In this document: in pieces, positions 52,758 through 62,577 of the stretch
Position numbering within the stretch: position 1 is the first letter of the stretch
Layout: each line of letters begins with the position of its first letter
Assembly: GCF_013003915.1 (NCBI RefSeq)
Contig: NZ_JABAIV010000004.1
Coordinates: forward strand, 427,012-491,011
Reading direction: 5' to 3'
Length of the DNA: 64,000 nucleotides
DNA from: Telluria aromaticivorans
GTDB taxonomy: Bacteria > Pseudomonadota > Gammaproteobacteria > Burkholderiales > Burkholderiaceae_D
The notes under the pieces: model-generated
What the model saw: only the letters and a program-made list of their open reading frames with translations
The model's database searches: none
Told to the model about the DNA's origin: nothing
Made by a program: the position numbers and the translations under genes

Positions 52758-53714
52758 TCAATCGAAGCGTCCGTGGCGCTTGAACTGCTCCGTGGCGCCC
52801 ACCAGCGCGCGCGCGATGCCGGTCTCCAGCGCGCCATGGCCGCCGTCGGGAACCATGCGCAGCTTCGCGCCGGCCCAAGCCTGGTGCAGGCGCCAGGCCG
52901 ACAGCGGCGGACAGATCACGTCGTAGCGGCCCTGCACGATGACCGCCGGCAGGTGGCTGATGCGGCCAATGTCGCGCAGCAGCTGGTCTTCTTCCAGGAA
53001 GGCGCCGTGCAGCATGTAGTGCGATTCGAGCCGGCCGACGCCCAGGTCGAGCGCGTCGGACGAAGCTTCCTCGGGCTGCGGCAGCAGGAACACGCGGCGT
53101 CCTTCGAAGCGGCTCCAGGCGCGCGCTGCCGGCCAGTAGACCTCCGGGTCGTCGCACAGCAGGCGCGAGGTATAGGCAGTGAGCAGGTCGCCGCGTTCGG
53201 CCACCGGGATCGGCGCCACGAATTCTTCGTACAGCTCGGGATAGAACCACTGGACGCCGTTCAGGAACCAGTCGACTTCTGCTTTCGTGCACAGGAAGAT
53301 CCCGCGCAGCACGAAGCCGAGGCAGCGCTCGGGGTGGGCCTGGCCATAGGCCAGCGCCAGGGTCGAGCCCCAGGAACCGCCGAACACCAGCCATTGCTGG
53401 ATCCCGAACATGGCGCGCAGACGCTCGATGTCGTCGATCAGCAGCTGGGTGGTGTTGTTGCGCCATTCGCCCAGCGGCGTGGACTTGCCGGCGCCGCGCT
53501 GGTCGAACAGGATCACGCGGTAGGCGTTCGGGTCGAAGAAGCGCCGGTGCTGGGGCGACAGGCCGGCGCCCGGCCCGCCGTGCAGGAACAGCACCGGGAT
53601 GCCGTTGGGGTTGCCGACTTCTTCCCAATAGATCGTGTGCAGCTCGTCGACGGCGAGCATGCCGTGGCGGATGGGCTGGATCGGGGGGAACAGTGACGGC
53701 GGTGTGGCGGGCAT
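52758..53714 (-). CDS. pip: Prolyl aminopeptidase
   Basis: A 318-residue alpha/beta-hydrolase of family S33. HGGPGAG near residue 45 is the oxyanion loop, RGAGKSTP near 76, and GGSWGS near 112 contains the nucleophilic Ser; the catalytic His is near the C-terminus in DGGHGALE. It removes N-terminal proline from peptides in the cytoplasm. The ATG at 53714 starts directly with a short Pro-rich segment, and no signal peptide is present. Confidence 0.9.
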   Translation of the reverse strand: MPATPPSLFPPIQPIRHGMLAVDELHTIYWEEVGNPNGIPVLFLHGGPGAGLSPQHRRFFDPNAYRVILFDQRGAGKSTPLGEWRNNTTQLLIDDIERLRAMFGIQQWLVFGGSWGSTLALAYGQAHPERCLGFVLRGIFLCTKAEVDWFLNGVQWFYPELYEEFVAPIPVAERGDLLTAYTSRLLCDDPEVYWPAARAWSRFEGRRVFLLPQPEEASSDALDLGVGRLESHYMLHGAFLEEDQLLRDIGRISHLPAVIVQGRYDVICPPLSAWRLHQAWAGAKLRMVPDGGHGALETGIARALVGATEQFKRHGRFD

Positions 53715-53762
53715 GGCGGCTCTCTCTGCAGGCTAGGTGCCGATTGTAGCGTACGCCCCCTT

Positions 53763-55082
53763 TCAGAAGAAGGTGTTCAGGGCCTGGGTCACCGTGTAGG
53801 CGTCGTCGACCGCCAGCAGCACCTGCCATTTGTCGAAGGTCGTGCACGGGTGCGAGATGCCGCAGCCGACCAGGTCGCCCACCTTGACCTGTTCGCGGAC
53901 CTCGCCTTCCGGCAGTGTGAGGTAGGCGTGCTGGTCGTTCATCTTGACGATGGCGCAGCCTGGCGGCAGCGCGGTCGGCTGTTTGTCATCGCTGCCCGGG
54001 CGGTGCATGAACAGCGGCACCGGCAGGTCGATGTCGTAGGACGCGTCGCGCTTGCCCATGGTGAGGATGGCCAGGCTAGGCTCGGGACGCGATTGCACGG
54101 TGCTCCACACTTCCAGCGCGGGGCGCAGGCCTTCGCCATGGGCCTCGCGCGCATCGAGCCTGGACAGAAGGCGCTTGTACGAGCCGTGGTCGCTGGTGAG
54201 GTAGCAGCCGCTGCGCAGCACGGCGCGTACCGGGCGCGACAATCCCTCCACGCCGGCGAAGCCGCGCGCCACCAGGTCGAAATAGGCCGAGCCGCCGGCC
54301 GACAGCAGGATCTCGGCGCTGCCGAACAAGCCTTCGGCATCGGCCGAGTTCACCAAGTCCACCAGCCCGGCCAGGAAGGCGTTCACGGCGCGCACGTCGG
54401 CGTCGAAGTCGTCGCTGACCAGCAGGCCCTCGTAGCCTTCGATGCCGGCAAGCAGGAGGCCATCGGCGCCGGCGATCGCGCGCGCCACATCCAGTGCGTC
54501 CTGGGGCGTGCGGCAGCCGGCGCGCTTCCCAGGCAGGCCCAGTTCGACCAGCACCGGCAGCGGGCGCGCCAGGCCGCGCGCCTGCACCGCTTGTGACAGG
54601 CGCGTCACGCCCTCGATGGAGTCGGCCAGCACGAAGCACTCGAAATCGGGATCGTCGTGCAGCAGGGCCAGCACGGCTTCGATGTCGGCACGCGCCACCA
54701 GCTGGTTGGCCAACAGCACGCGGCGTACGTTGAACCGGTGCGCCACCTGCACCTGGGTGGCGCTGGCCAGCGTGATGCCCCAGGCGCCATTGGCCAGCTG
54801 GGCGCCGAACAGCTGCGGGCTCATGGTGGTCTTGCCGTGCGGCGCCAGCGTGGCGCCGTGGCGCTCGCAAAAATTCTTCATCCACGCGAGGTTGTGCTGC
54901 AGGGCGGATTCCTTGAGCACGGCGACGGGGAAGGAGGTGTCGCCGCGCAGGACGTTCCAGCCCTGGACGCCGATGGCGCCTTGGCGCAGGGGTTCGGTGA
55001 TCGGGAGACCCTTGGTGCCGGGTGGGAGGAGTTGTTCGTCGAGGCTGGAGAGGGCGAGGCCGTCGCGGGGGAGGGTGTGCAT
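53763..55082 (-). CDS. PLP-dependent amino acid deaminase/dehydratase, DSD1 family
   Basis: A 439-residue fold-type III PLP enzyme. The Schiff-base Lys is in LAPHGKTTMSP near residue 84; the C-terminal segment VGCGISHPCTTFDKW holds the zinc ligands His and Cys typical of D-serine dehydratase (DSD1) and D-threo-3-hydroxyaspartate dehydratase enzymes. It should eliminate water from a D-3-hydroxy amino acid and release ammonia. The exact substrate is not predictable. Its gene is followed by prolyl aminopeptidase in the same direction. Confidence 0.85.
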   Translation of the reverse strand: MHTLPRDGLALSSLDEQLLPPGTKGLPITEPLRQGAIGVQGWNVLRGDTSFPVAVLKESALQHNLAWMKNFCERHGATLAPHGKTTMSPQLFGAQLANGAWGITLASATQVQVAHRFNVRRVLLANQLVARADIEAVLALLHDDPDFECFVLADSIEGVTRLSQAVQARGLARPLPVLVELGLPGKRAGCRTPQDALDVARAIAGADGLLLAGIEGYEGLLVSDDFDADVRAVNAFLAGLVDLVNSADAEGLFGSAEILLSAGGSAYFDLVARGFAGVEGLSRPVRAVLRSGCYLTSDHGSYKRLLSRLDAREAHGEGLRPALEVWSTVQSRPEPSLAILTMGKRDASYDIDLPVPLFMHRPGSDDKQPTALPPGCAIVKMNDQHAYLTLPEGEVREQVKVGDLVGCGISHPCTTFDKWQVLLAVDDAYTVTQALNTFF

Positions 55083-55135
55083 GGGTTTTCCGGTTACACG
55101 GGTGTGGAATGCCAGTACGGCTATTCTAACGGTGG

Positions 55136-55167
55136 TTGAACGCGTGGGCAGAATCTGCCCACCCTAC
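55136..55167. repeat. REP-like palindrome, single copy
   Basis: A single unit on the opposite orientation to 49500-49531 and identical to it over 32 bases when reverse-complemented. It lies in the gap between a DSD1-type gene and phaB, just before the phaB terminator. Confidence 0.85.
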
Positions 55168-55204
55168 GAAGCTCGGCTGCTCAAGCGCCTCAGGAATGGC
55201 GGCG

Positions 55205-55231
55205 CAAAAAAAAGCACCGCCGCAGCGGTGC
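55205..55231 (-). terminator. Intrinsic terminator of phaA-phaB
   Basis: AGCACCGC at 55212-55219 and GCGGTGCT at 55224-55231 form an 8-bp stem with a four-base loop; on the minus strand it is followed by a run of T (55211-55205). It is 23 bases after the phaB stop. Confidence 0.9.
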
Positions 55232-55253
55232 TCTCGGTGGCACGCGGCCGCGA

Positions 55254-55994
55254 TTACGACATGTGCTGCCCGCCGTTGATCGCGATGTTCGCGCCGGTGA
55301 CGAATGCTGCTTCGTCCGACGACAGGTAAGCCACCAGGCCGGCGACTTCTTCCGGCTTGCCCAGGCGGCCCATCGGGATTTGCGGGATGATCTTGGTTTC
55401 CAGCACTTCGCTCGGGATGTCCATCACCATCTTGGTGCCGATATAGCCTGGCGAGATGGTGTTGACGGTCACGCCCTTGCGCGCCACTTCCAGGGCCAGG
55501 GCCTTGGTGAAGCCGTGCATGCCGGCCTTGGCGGCCGAATAGTTGGTCTGGCCGAAGGCGCCCTTCTGGCCGTTGACGGACGAGATGTTGATGATCCGGC
55601 CCCAGCCGCGCTCGACCATGCCGTCGCAGACCGGCTTGGTCATGTTGAACACGGAATCCAGGTTAGTCTTCATGACCAGGTCCCAGTTCGGCTTGTCCAT
55701 CTTCTTGAAAGTCATGTCGCGCGTGATGCCGGCGTTGTTGACCAGCACGTCGATCGGGCCGACGTCCTTCTCGACCTGGCGCACGCATTCCTGGGCCGAG
55801 TCGTAGTCGGACACGTCGCAGGCATAGGCCTTGAAGTCAAAGCCCTGCTCGCGCATCGTGCCCAGCCAGGTGTCCGCCTTCTTGCTACCTGGCGAAAAGG
55901 TGGTGACAACACGGTATCCCAAGGCGGCCAGCTTGATGCAGACCGCTTCGCCCAGACCGCCCATGCCACCCGTTACTAATGCAACTCTAGCCAT
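55254..55994 (-). CDS. phaB: Acetoacetyl-CoA reductase
   Basis: A 246-residue short-chain dehydrogenase. TGGMGGLGE near residue 8 binds NADPH, NNAGITRD near 88, catalytic Ser in NISSVNGQKGAFGQTNY and the YxxxK motif YSAAK near residue 152. The QKGAFGQTNYSAAKAG block is characteristic of PhaB. It reduces acetoacetyl-CoA to (R)-3-hydroxybutyryl-CoA for polyhydroxybutyrate synthesis. It is preceded by phaA in the same direction, the two forming a pathway pair; phaC is not in this window. Confidence 0.95.
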   Translation of the reverse strand: MARVALVTGGMGGLGEAVCIKLAALGYRVVTTFSPGSKKADTWLGTMREQGFDFKAYACDVSDYDSAQECVRQVEKDVGPIDVLVNNAGITRDMTFKKMDKPNWDLVMKTNLDSVFNMTKPVCDGMVERGWGRIINISSVNGQKGAFGQTNYSAAKAGMHGFTKALALEVARKGVTVNTISPGYIGTKMVMDIPSEVLETKIIPQIPMGRLGKPEEVAGLVAYLSSDEAAFVTGANIAINGGQHMS

Positions 55995-56080
55995 TGTCTT
56001 CTCCAGTTTTATTGTCAGTCACTACCTCATCATCGAGCCGGGCAACCGTGCGCGGCTGCCAGCTCCCCTCCGTCTTGCAA

Positions 56081-57259
56081 TCAGTCGCGCTCGACCGCCA
56101 GCGCCACGCCCATCCCGCCGCCGATGCACAGGCTGGCCAGCCCGCGCTTGGCGTCGCGGCGCACCATTTCGTGCAGCAAGGTGACCAGCACGCGGCAACC
56201 GGAGGCGCCGATCGGGTGGCCCAGCGCGATCGCGCCGCCGTTCACGTTGATCTTCGAGGTGTCCCAGCCCATTTCCTTGTTGACGGCGATGGCCTGGGCG
56301 GCGAAGGCTTCATTGATTTCCATCAGGTCGACGTCTTCGTGGGTCCAGCCGGCCTTCTGCAGGCACAGGCGGGTGGCCGACACCGGGCCCATGCCCATGA
56401 TCGACGGGTCCAGGCCGGCCGAGGCGTAGGCCTTGATGCGCGCCAGCGGTTTCAAGCCGAGTTCTTTGGCTTTCGAAGCGCTCATCATGATGACAGCGGC
56501 GGCGCCGTCGTTCAGGCCGGAAGCGTTACCGGCGGTGACGCTGCCTTCCTTGTTGAAGGCAGGGCGCAGGCCGGACAGCGCCTCGAGCGTCGAGCCGTGC
56601 TTCGGATATTCGTCGGTGTCGAAGACGGTCGCGCCTTTTTTAGACGGGATCTCGATCGGCAGGATTTCGTCCTTGAATTTGCCTTCTTTTTGGGCAGCTT
56701 CGGCCTTGAGCTGCGACTGCAGCGCGAAGTCGTCCTGCTCGGCGCGCGAGACGTCGTATTTGCGCGCGACGTTCTCGGCGGTCACGCCCATGTGGTACTG
56801 GTTGTAGACGTCCCACAGGCCGTCGACGATCATGGTGTCGACCAGCTTGGCGTCGCCCATGCGGAAGCCGTCGCGCGAGCCGTTGAGCACGTGCGGCGAG
56901 GCGGACATGTTTTCCTGGCCGCCGGCGATGACGATCTGGGCGTCGCCGCTCTTGATGGCCTGGGCCGCCAGGTGGGTGGCCTTGAGGCCGCTGCCGCAGA
57001 CAGCGTTGATGGTCATGCCCGGCACCATGTCGGGCAGCCCGCCCTTGATCACGGCCTGGCGCGCCGGGTTCTGGCCGGCGCCGGCGGTAAGGACCTGGCC
57101 CATGATGACCTCGCTGACCGAGGCGGGATCGATACCGGTCTTGGCCAGCAGCTGGCGAATCACCTGTGCGCCGAGCTCGGTCGCAGGGATCTTGGCCAGC
57201 GAACCACCGAATTTACCGACCGCGGTGCGGCCGGCGGCCACGATGACGACGTCTTCCAT
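56081..57259 (-). CDS. phaA: Acetyl-CoA C-acetyltransferase (beta-ketothiolase)
   Basis: A 392-residue biosynthetic thiolase. The acyl-enzyme Cys is in [10 protein letters not shown] near residue 88, the GHPIGASG block near 348 holds the conserved His and CIGGGMGVA near 378 the second catalytic Cys. It condenses two acetyl-CoA to acetoacetyl-CoA, the substrate of PhaB encoded 86 bases downstream. ATG 57259 gives the standard N-terminus for the family. Confidence 0.95.
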   Translation of the reverse strand: MEDVVIVAAGRTAVGKFGGSLAKIPATELGAQVIRQLLAKTGIDPASVSEVIMGQVLTAGAGQNPARQAVIKGGLPDMVPGMTINAVCGSGLKATHLAAQAIKSGDAQIVIAGGQENMSASPHVLNGSRDGFRMGDAKLVDTMIVDGLWDVYNQYHMGVTAENVARKYDVSRAEQDDFALQSQLKAEAAQKEGKFKDEILPIEIPSKKGATVFDTDEYPKHGSTLEALSGLRPAFNKEGSVTAGNASGLNDGAAAVIMMSASKAKELGLKPLARIKAYASAGLDPSIMGMGPVSATRLCLQKAGWTHEDVDLMEINEAFAAQAIAVNKEMGWDTSKINVNGGAIALGHPIGASGCRVLVTLLHEMVRRDAKRGLASLCIGGGMGVALAVERD

Positions 57260-57541
57260 TTGGATCTCCCTAGTCCCGGTCTGGCCGGGGATTTGTTGAG
57301 ACTGCAGGTTGCGAAACCATGCATCTTAAAGTGCGTGCTGTAACGACGTTTGAGGAAAACCAATATTATCAGCTAATCCACAGATTACAACCGCCTGATG
57401 CGAGCGCCCTAGCGGTGTTGTCAGGTGGTTTTTGAACATCCCAGCAAGGTTCGTTTCCTACTGGAATGATGTGTACGCAACTCTCCTTTCGGTCAAATTT
57501 CACAGTAGAATGCACGAGCGCAACGCCAACCAGACTGCTTT

Positions 57542-58351
57542 ATGACCAAAACCCCAAGCTCGCTGCCCATTGAAATCAAGATCTCCACGGTCGTCGCCAT
57601 TTCGACGATCCTGCATTCGGCCGATCCGGCCACGATCGATGGGGCGCTGCACCAGATGACCGGCGGGGTCGCGGACTTCTTCGACGACGAGTTCGCGGTA
57701 ATCGACGTCGCCGCCATTGCGCATGAATGGTCCGCCACCGCGGCCCCGGCCATCGACTGGCCGGCCCTGGTGGCGCTGCTGAAGAAATACCGCCTGAACG
57801 CGGTTGCCGTGCGCGGCGCCGCACCAGGCATGGAAGACGCAATCCGCGCCCATGGCCTGTCGCTGGACGATGGCTCGAGCGGCGTGCGTGCGCCGGAAAC
57901 GACCGCAGCCCCGGTTGCTGCGCCCGTGGTGGAAACCGCTGCAGCGCCTGCCCCGGCGCCGGCGGAACCGATCCCGGCGCCGGCTGCGGCGCCGCTGCCC
58001 GTGTCGGCCATGATCATCGACACCCCGGTGCGTGCCGGCCAGCGTGTCTATGCGCGCGGCAGCGACCTGATCATTACCGCCGTCGTCAACAATGGTGCGG
58101 AAATTATTGCTGACGGCAGCATCCATGTGTACGCACCATTGAATGGCCGGGCTCTCGCGGGCGCGTCCGGCAATCCGGAGGCGCGCATCTTCGCCCTGTC
58201 GATGCAGCCGGAACTGGTGTCGATCGCGGGCGTGTACCGCACCTTCGACGACGGTTTCCCCAATGACCTGACCCGCCAGCCTGCACAAATCCGGCTGGTC
58301 GGCGACCGTCTCGATATATCATCGCTGGCTCCGGCTTCGTCGCGCGCGTAA
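57542..58351 (+). CDS. minC: Septum site-determining protein MinC
   Basis: A 269-residue inhibitor of FtsZ ring assembly. The N-terminal domain spans about 1-105; residues 115-150 form an Ala/Pro-rich linker; the C-terminal beta-helical domain includes TPVRAGQRVYARGSDLIITAVVNNGAEIIADGSIHVYAPLNGRALAG-like segments, of which RVYARGSDLII and GNPEARIFA are the most diagnostic for binding MinD. It acts at the cell poles with MinD and is first in the minCDE operon. Confidence 0.95.
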   Translation: MTKTPSSLPIEIKISTVVAISTILHSADPATIDGALHQMTGGVADFFDDEFAVIDVAAIAHEWSATAAPAIDWPALVALLKKYRLNAVAVRGAAPGMEDAIRAHGLSLDDGSSGVRAPETTAAPVAAPVVETAAAPAPAPAEPIPAPAAAPLPVSAMIIDTPVRAGQRVYARGSDLIITAVVNNGAEIIADGSIHVYAPLNGRALAGASGNPEARIFALSMQPELVSIAGVYRTFDDGFPNDLTRQPAQIRLVGDRLDISSLAPASSRA

Positions 58352-58392
58352 CCCCCGGCCTAGATACTGCTAGATACTGTAAAGGATTTTTT

Positions 58393-59208
58393 GTGGCACG
58401 AATTATTGTTGTAACGTCCGGCAAGGGCGGAGTGGGCAAAACCACCTCGAGCGCGAGCTTCTCCAGCGGCCTGGCCCTGCGCGGCCACAAGACCGTGGTC
58501 ATCGACTTCGACGTCGGCCTGCGCAACCTCGACCTGATCATGGGCTGCGAACGCCGCGTCGTCTACGACCTGATCAACGTCATCAATGGCGAAGCGACCC
58601 TGAACCAGGCGCTGATCAAGGACAAGCACACCGACAACCTGTTCATCCTGCCGGCGTCGCAGACGCGCGACAAGGATGCACTGGGCGAAGAAGGCGTGGA
58701 ACGCGTGCTGAACGACCTGGTCCAGATGGGCTTCGAGTTCATTATCTGCGATTCGCCGGCCGGCATCGAGCACGGCGCCCTGATGGCGCTGACCTTTGCC
58801 GACGAGGCGATCATCGTCACCAACCCCGAAGTATCGTCGGTGCGCGATTCGGACCGCATCCTCGGCATCATCCAGGCCAAGTCGCGCCGCGCCCAGAGCG
58901 GTTCGGAGCCGGTCAAGGAGCACCTCCTGATCACCCGCTACTCGCCGAAGCGCGTCGAAGCCGACGAAATGCTGTCCTACCAGGACGTGCAGGAAATCCT
59001 GCGCATCCCGCTGATCGGCATCATTCCGGAATCGGAATCGGTGCTGCACGCCTCGAACCAGGGCAACCCGGCGATCCACTTCAAGGGGACCGACGTGGCC
59101 GACGCCTACGAGGACGTGATCGCCCGCTTCCTGGGCGAAGACCGTCCGCTGCGTTTCACCAACTACGAAAAGCCGGGCCTGTTCCAGCGCATCTTTGGAG
59201 CCAAGTGA
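58393..59208 (+). CDS. minD: Septum site-determining protein MinD, ATPase
   Basis: A 271-residue membrane-associated ATPase. The deviant Walker [10 protein letters not shown] is at residues 10-18; [11 protein letters not shown] near 40 is the switch I region, ICDSPAGIE near 118 the Walker B/switch II. The C-terminal amphipathic helix that binds membrane is in the last 15 residues ([10 protein letters not shown]). It recruits MinC and is driven off by MinE, producing pole-to-pole oscillation. It starts 41 bases after minC and is followed immediately by minE. Confidence 0.97.
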   Translation: MARIIVVTSGKGGVGKTTSSASFSSGLALRGHKTVVIDFDVGLRNLDLIMGCERRVVYDLINVINGEATLNQALIKDKHTDNLFILPASQTRDKDALGEEGVERVLNDLVQMGFEFIICDSPAGIEHGALMALTFADEAIIVTNPEVSSVRDSDRILGIIQAKSRRAQSGSEPVKEHLLITRYSPKRVEADEMLSYQDVQEILRIPLIGIIPESESVLHASNQGNPAIHFKGTDVADAYEDVIARFLGEDRPLRFTNYEKPGLFQRIFGAK

Positions 59209-59209
59209 T

Positions 59210-59461
59210 ATGCCACTGCTCAATTTCCTGTTCCCGGAGAAGAAGAAGAGCGCCACAGCTGCCAAGGAACGCCTGCAGATCATCATCGCGCGCGAGCGGA
59301 CCAACCGTGCCGGCCCCGACTTCCTTCCGGCGCTGCACCGCGAGCTGATCGAGGTGATTTCGAAGTACACCAAGGTCAACGCGGACGACATCAAGATCTC
59401 GCTCGACCGCCAGGGCAACCTGGAAGTGCTGGACGTGAACGTGGTGTTGCCGGACGCGTGA
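59210..59461 (+). CDS. minE: Cell division topological specificity factor MinE
   Basis: An 83-residue protein. N-terminal [11 protein letters not shown] is the membrane-targeting segment, [12 protein letters not shown] at about 20-31 is the MinD-stimulating helix, and the C-terminal half ([37 protein letters not shown] strands) gives the dimerisation fold. ATG 59210 is chosen because it follows the minD stop by one base and gives the standard N-terminus. Confidence 0.95.
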   Translation: MPLLNFLFPEKKKSATAAKERLQIIIARERTNRAGPDFLPALHRELIEVISKYTKVNADDIKISLDRQGNLEVLDVNVVLPDA

Positions 59462-59477
59462 TTCCGGTGTTTTGAAT

Positions 59478-59512
59478 AAACAAATGCCCGTTTGATGCGG
59501 GCATTTGTTTAG
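59478..59512 (+). terminator. Intrinsic terminator after minCDE
   Basis: AAACAAATGCCCG and CGGGCATTTGTTT form a 13-bp stem with a seven-base loop TTTGATG. The U-rich side is built into the descending arm, so it can work in both directions. Confidence 0.9.
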
Positions 59513-59534
59513 GTGTGACGGCTGTGGCTGCGAT

Positions 59535-59669
59535 AAGAACTTGGATCCCGGCCTGCGCCGGGGTGACGTTCTTGGAGAATTGGTCAACAGACCGTTAACG
59601 CTGTTCCTCTAATGGCCTGGAAACCGTCGTACGCGCCACTGGCGGCTACGACTTCCGGCAAAGGCCGGA
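59535..59669. repeat. Two short GC-rich palindromic elements
   Basis: The first spans 59535-59573: outer arms AAGAAC/GTTCTT and inner arms CCCGGC/GCCGGG around loop CTGC, inside a GGATCCCGGCCTGCGCCGGG-type sequence that is common as a dispersed repeat in proteobacterial genomes. The second is TCCGGC-AAAG-GCCGGA at 59654-59669. Both fall in the 234-base gap between minE and the next gene and are unrelated in sequence to the REP-like units at 49500 and 55136. Confidence 0.55.
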
Positions 59670-59695
59670 ACCCACGTTGCTGGTGTGCCAGCAGC

Positions 59696-60244
59696 TCACA
59701 TCGGCGCCACCGTACTCCCCGTATCGATCACGTTCAAGCTCTCCAGCTCCCGCGCCACCTGCGCGCAGGCCTCCACGTGCTGGTTGCCCATCTTGCGAAA
59801 CAGCGCGAACCCGATCGCAGCCGAGGCCACCTGCCCCGCGATCGGCACCACCTTGGCCACTGTCTTGGCCGCGATCCGGATGCCGGCGCGCTGGAACACA
59901 GCCAGCACCAGCTTGCGTGTTACCAATTTACCCACCAACATGCCGCCGACCGAAGCTGCTGCACGGTAGATCAGCACTTGCCGCTGTGGGTTCAGGCGCT
60001 CGATCTGCTTCTGGCTGAGCCCGAACTCCTTGTTCACCTCTTCGACCAGCACCGCGAAGGTGGTCAGGTCCGACAGGATATCCACGCCCGGCAGGGGAAT
60101 GGCAGCCACGCCGGCCGACACCATCGCCCGCTTGCGCACCATCTCGCGGCAGCGCTCGCGCGCCAGTTCGACCCCGATGCCACTGACCGGCACCAATGGC
60201 GCTTCCGTCGAAAGAATGTCCTTGTTTTTGCGTCGAAACAACAT
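59696..60244 (-). CDS. Hypothetical protein, hydrophobic helical, possibly DUF697/EcsC-like
   Basis: A 182-residue protein. After a basic start (LFRRKNKD) it has amphipathic or hydrophobic helices: KRAMVSAGVAAIPLPGVDILSDLTTFAVLVEEV at about 38-70, then ASVGGMLVGKLVTRKLVLAVF near 98 and AKTVAKVVPIAGQVASAAIGFALF near 128. The PLPGVDILSD element and repeated glycine-rich helices recall membrane-associated DUF697 or EcsC-like regions, but I cannot assign it firmly. It is transcribed towards minE. Confidence 0.6.
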   Translation of the reverse strand: MLFRRKNKDILSTEAPLVPVSGIGVELARERCREMVRKRAMVSAGVAAIPLPGVDILSDLTTFAVLVEEVNKEFGLSQKQIERLNPQRQVLIYRAAASVGGMLVGKLVTRKLVLAVFQRAGIRIAAKTVAKVVPIAGQVASAAIGFALFRKMGNQHVEACAQVARELESLNVIDTGSTVAPM

Positions 60245-60355
60245 ATCGCCTCCTGGTTACTGTTTGAACAAAGTGTAACGCGGAGCCTGCTATCCCCTTA
60301 ACACAACAGAACAAAGGTTCCGATTGCAAATTCCTAGTTTTCCTATAGCACTATT

Positions 60356-60403
60356 TTGTGAAAGTCTGATATATTCGGTTTAACTTTGTAGGAGTCTTCC
60401 TAC
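60356..60403 (+). promoter_or_regulatory. Candidate promoter and inverted repeat for the OmpR-type regulator
   Basis: TTGTGA at 60356-60361 and TTTAAC at 60379-60384 are spaced by 17 bases, a fair sigma-70 promoter. Directly after it GTAGGA at 60388-60393 and TCCTAC at 60398-60403 form an inverted repeat around the expected transcription start, a possible operator for autoregulation or a 5' hairpin. Confidence 0.45.
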
Positions 60404-60430
60404 AACAGTAACCTTACCAGTAAATGACCC

Positions 60431-61120
60431 ATGAAGATTGCGATTCTGGAACAAGACCGTGCCCAGGCAGAGCTTATTTGCCAGGTGCTGACCGCTGCCG
60501 GCCATAGCTGCCAGGCGTTCGACAGCGCCCGGGAATGCCTGGCACAGTTGCGCAAGGAAACTGCCGACATGCTCGTCATGGACTGGAATGTCCCGGATAT
60601 GGAAGGCGCCGAAGTGCTGCGCCGCGCCAAGGAAAAGATGGCGTCGAATGCCCCGACCATCTTCCTGGTGGCGAACAATGCCGAGGACGACATCATCGCG
60701 GGCGTGACTGCCGGCGCCGACGACTACCTGGTCAAGCCACTGCGCCGCGGCGAGCTGGTGGCACGCGTCTCGGCCCTGCTGCGCCGCGCCTACCCGTCGC
60801 AAAACAGCGCCGAACAGCTGCAGTTCGGCCCGTATATCTTCGAAACCCGCCCGGGCCGCCTGATCAAGGATGGTTCGGTGGTCGACGTCACCCAGAAGGA
60901 ATTCTCGCTGGCGCTGCTGTTTTTCCGCAACATCGGCCGCCCGCTGTCGCGCGCCTACATCCACGAGTCGGTCTGGGTCCGCGATACCGACGTGCCTTCG
61001 CGCACCATGGACACCCACGTCTCGCGCGTGCGCAACAAGCTGAGCCTGCGTCCTGAAAACGGTTTCCGCCTGGTGCCGGTGTACAGCTACGGCTACCGCC
61101 TGGAAAAACTGGGCGCCTGA
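60431..61120 (+). CDS. OmpR-family response regulator
   Basis: A 229-residue two-domain regulator. Receiver domain 1-115 with the phospho-Asp near residue 51 ([13 protein letters not shown]) and the conserved Lys in [12 protein letters not shown] near 101. Winged-helix DNA-binding domain about 125-229, with [27 protein letters not shown] as recognition helix region and YSYGYRLE at the end. No sensor kinase gene lies next to it, so it is an orphan here. The acidic pocket residues near the N-terminus are partly replaced (AILEQDRAQ, with Glu-x-Asp), which is tolerated in many receivers. Confidence 0.9.
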   Translation: MKIAILEQDRAQAELICQVLTAAGHSCQAFDSARECLAQLRKETADMLVMDWNVPDMEGAEVLRRAKEKMASNAPTIFLVANNAEDDIIAGVTAGADDYLVKPLRRGELVARVSALLRRAYPSQNSAEQLQFGPYIFETRPGRLIKDGSVVDVTQKEFSLALLFFRNIGRPLSRAYIHESVWVRDTDVPSRTMDTHVSRVRNKLSLRPENGFRLVPVYSYGYRLEKLGA

Positions 61121-61205
61121 GCATCCTCATGGCGGCCCCCCGCGGCCGCTGAAACCCTGCTCGGACAAGGGTATAATGGGCGCATACCGTCCACCCCGTC
61201 CCTCC

Positions 61206-62486
61206 ATGCAACTGCTTGCCGTTGGCCTGAACCACACGACCGCACCGGTCTCGCTCCGCGAGCAGCTGGCGCTCGGGCCTGAGCAGCTCGGCGGGGCAGT
61301 GCAGGCGGCGCGCGGCTGGTTTGCGCGCCAAGGCGGCGGCAGCGGCGCCAGCAACGAGGCCGCCATCCTGTCGACCTGCAACCGCACCGAGATGTACGCG
61401 GCCTGCGACGCGCCCAATCCGCTCGACGCCTCGGCCCAGTTCCTGGCCCATTACCACGCCCTCAATTTCTCCGAGCTGCGCCCCCACCTGTACATGCTGC
61501 CGCACGACAGCGCGGTGCGCCATGCCTTCCGCGTCGCCTCCGGGCTCGATTCGATGGTGCTGGGCGAGCCGCAGATCCTGGGCCAGATGAAGGATGCCGT
61601 GCGCACCGCCGACCAGGCCGGCGGCCTGGGCACCTATCTGCACCAGCTGTTCCAGCGCAGCTTCGCGGTGGCCAAGGAAGTGCGCAGCACCACCGAGATC
61701 GGCGCCCATAGCGTCTCCATGGCAGCTGCCGCGGTGCGCCTGTCGCAGCGCATTTTTGATTCCATCGCCGACCAGCACGTGCTGTTCATCGGCGCCGGCG
61801 AAATGATCGAACTGTGCGCCGCCCACTTCGCGGCGCAGAACCCGAAATCGGTCACCATCGCCAACCGTTCATTGGCACGCGGCCAGGACCTGGCCACCCG
61901 CTACAACGGCGAGGCGATCCTGCTGGCCGACCTGCCCGAACGCCTGCACCAGTTCGACATCGTGGTCTCCTGCACCGCCTCTACTTTGCCGCTGCTGGGC
62001 CTGGGCATGGTCGAACGCGCGATCAAGGCGCGCCGCCACCGTCCCGTCTTCATGGCCGACCTGGCCGTGCCGCGCGATATCGAACCCGAAGTCGCGCGCC
62101 TCGACGACGTTTTCCTGTACACCGTCGACGACCTCGCGCAGGTGGTGCAAACGGGCATGGAGAGCCGCCAGGCCGCCGTGTCGCAGGCCGAAGCCATCAT
62201 CGAGACCCGGGTCCAGTCCTTCATGCACTGGGTCGGCGACCGCGCCGTGGTGCCGGTGATCCGCGACCTGCACGAGTCGAGCGAGGCGCTGCGCCTGGCC
62301 GAACTCGAACGCGCACGCAAGCTGCTGGCGCGCGGCGAAGATCCCGAAGCGGTGCTAGAGGCGCTGTCGCGCGGCCTGACCGCCAAGTTCCTGCATGGCC
62401 CGCAGCAGGCGCTGCACCATGCCCAGGGCGACGAGCGCGCCCGCCTGGCAGCCCTGCTGCCGCAGCTGTTCCGCGGCCGCCGTTAG
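61206..62486 (+). CDS. hemA: Glutamyl-tRNA reductase
   Basis: A 426-residue enzyme that reduces glutamyl-tRNA to glutamate-1-semialdehyde, the first step of tetrapyrrole synthesis. [14 protein letters not shown] at the N-terminus and [10 protein letters not shown] near residue 58 (catalytic Cys) are diagnostic; [15 protein letters not shown] near 115 and the NADPH loop [12 protein letters not shown] near 195 follow. I start it at ATG 61206, ten codons inside the open frame, because this gives the family N-terminus. It is followed by prfA in the arrangement common in proteobacteria. Confidence 0.95.
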   Translation: MQLLAVGLNHTTAPVSLREQLALGPEQLGGAVQAARGWFARQGGGSGASNEAAILSTCNRTEMYAACDAPNPLDASAQFLAHYHALNFSELRPHLYMLPHDSAVRHAFRVASGLDSMVLGEPQILGQMKDAVRTADQAGGLGTYLHQLFQRSFAVAKEVRSTTEIGAHSVSMAAAAVRLSQRIFDSIADQHVLFIGAGEMIELCAAHFAAQNPKSVTIANRSLARGQDLATRYNGEAILLADLPERLHQFDIVVSCTASTLPLLGLGMVERAIKARRHRPVFMADLAVPRDIEPEVARLDDVFLYTVDDLAQVVQTGMESRQAAVSQAEAIIETRVQSFMHWVGDRAVVPVIRDLHESSEALRLAELERARKLLARGEDPEAVLEALSRGLTAKFLHGPQQALHHAQGDERARLAALLPQLFRGRR

Positions 62487-62577
62487 CGGCCCTTCCCCCT
62501 TCGTTGTGCGTCTTTCACGAGACGCGTGCCGGCCGCATTGCGGCTTCCGAATTCATCCGACTTTACCGAGTATTCCC

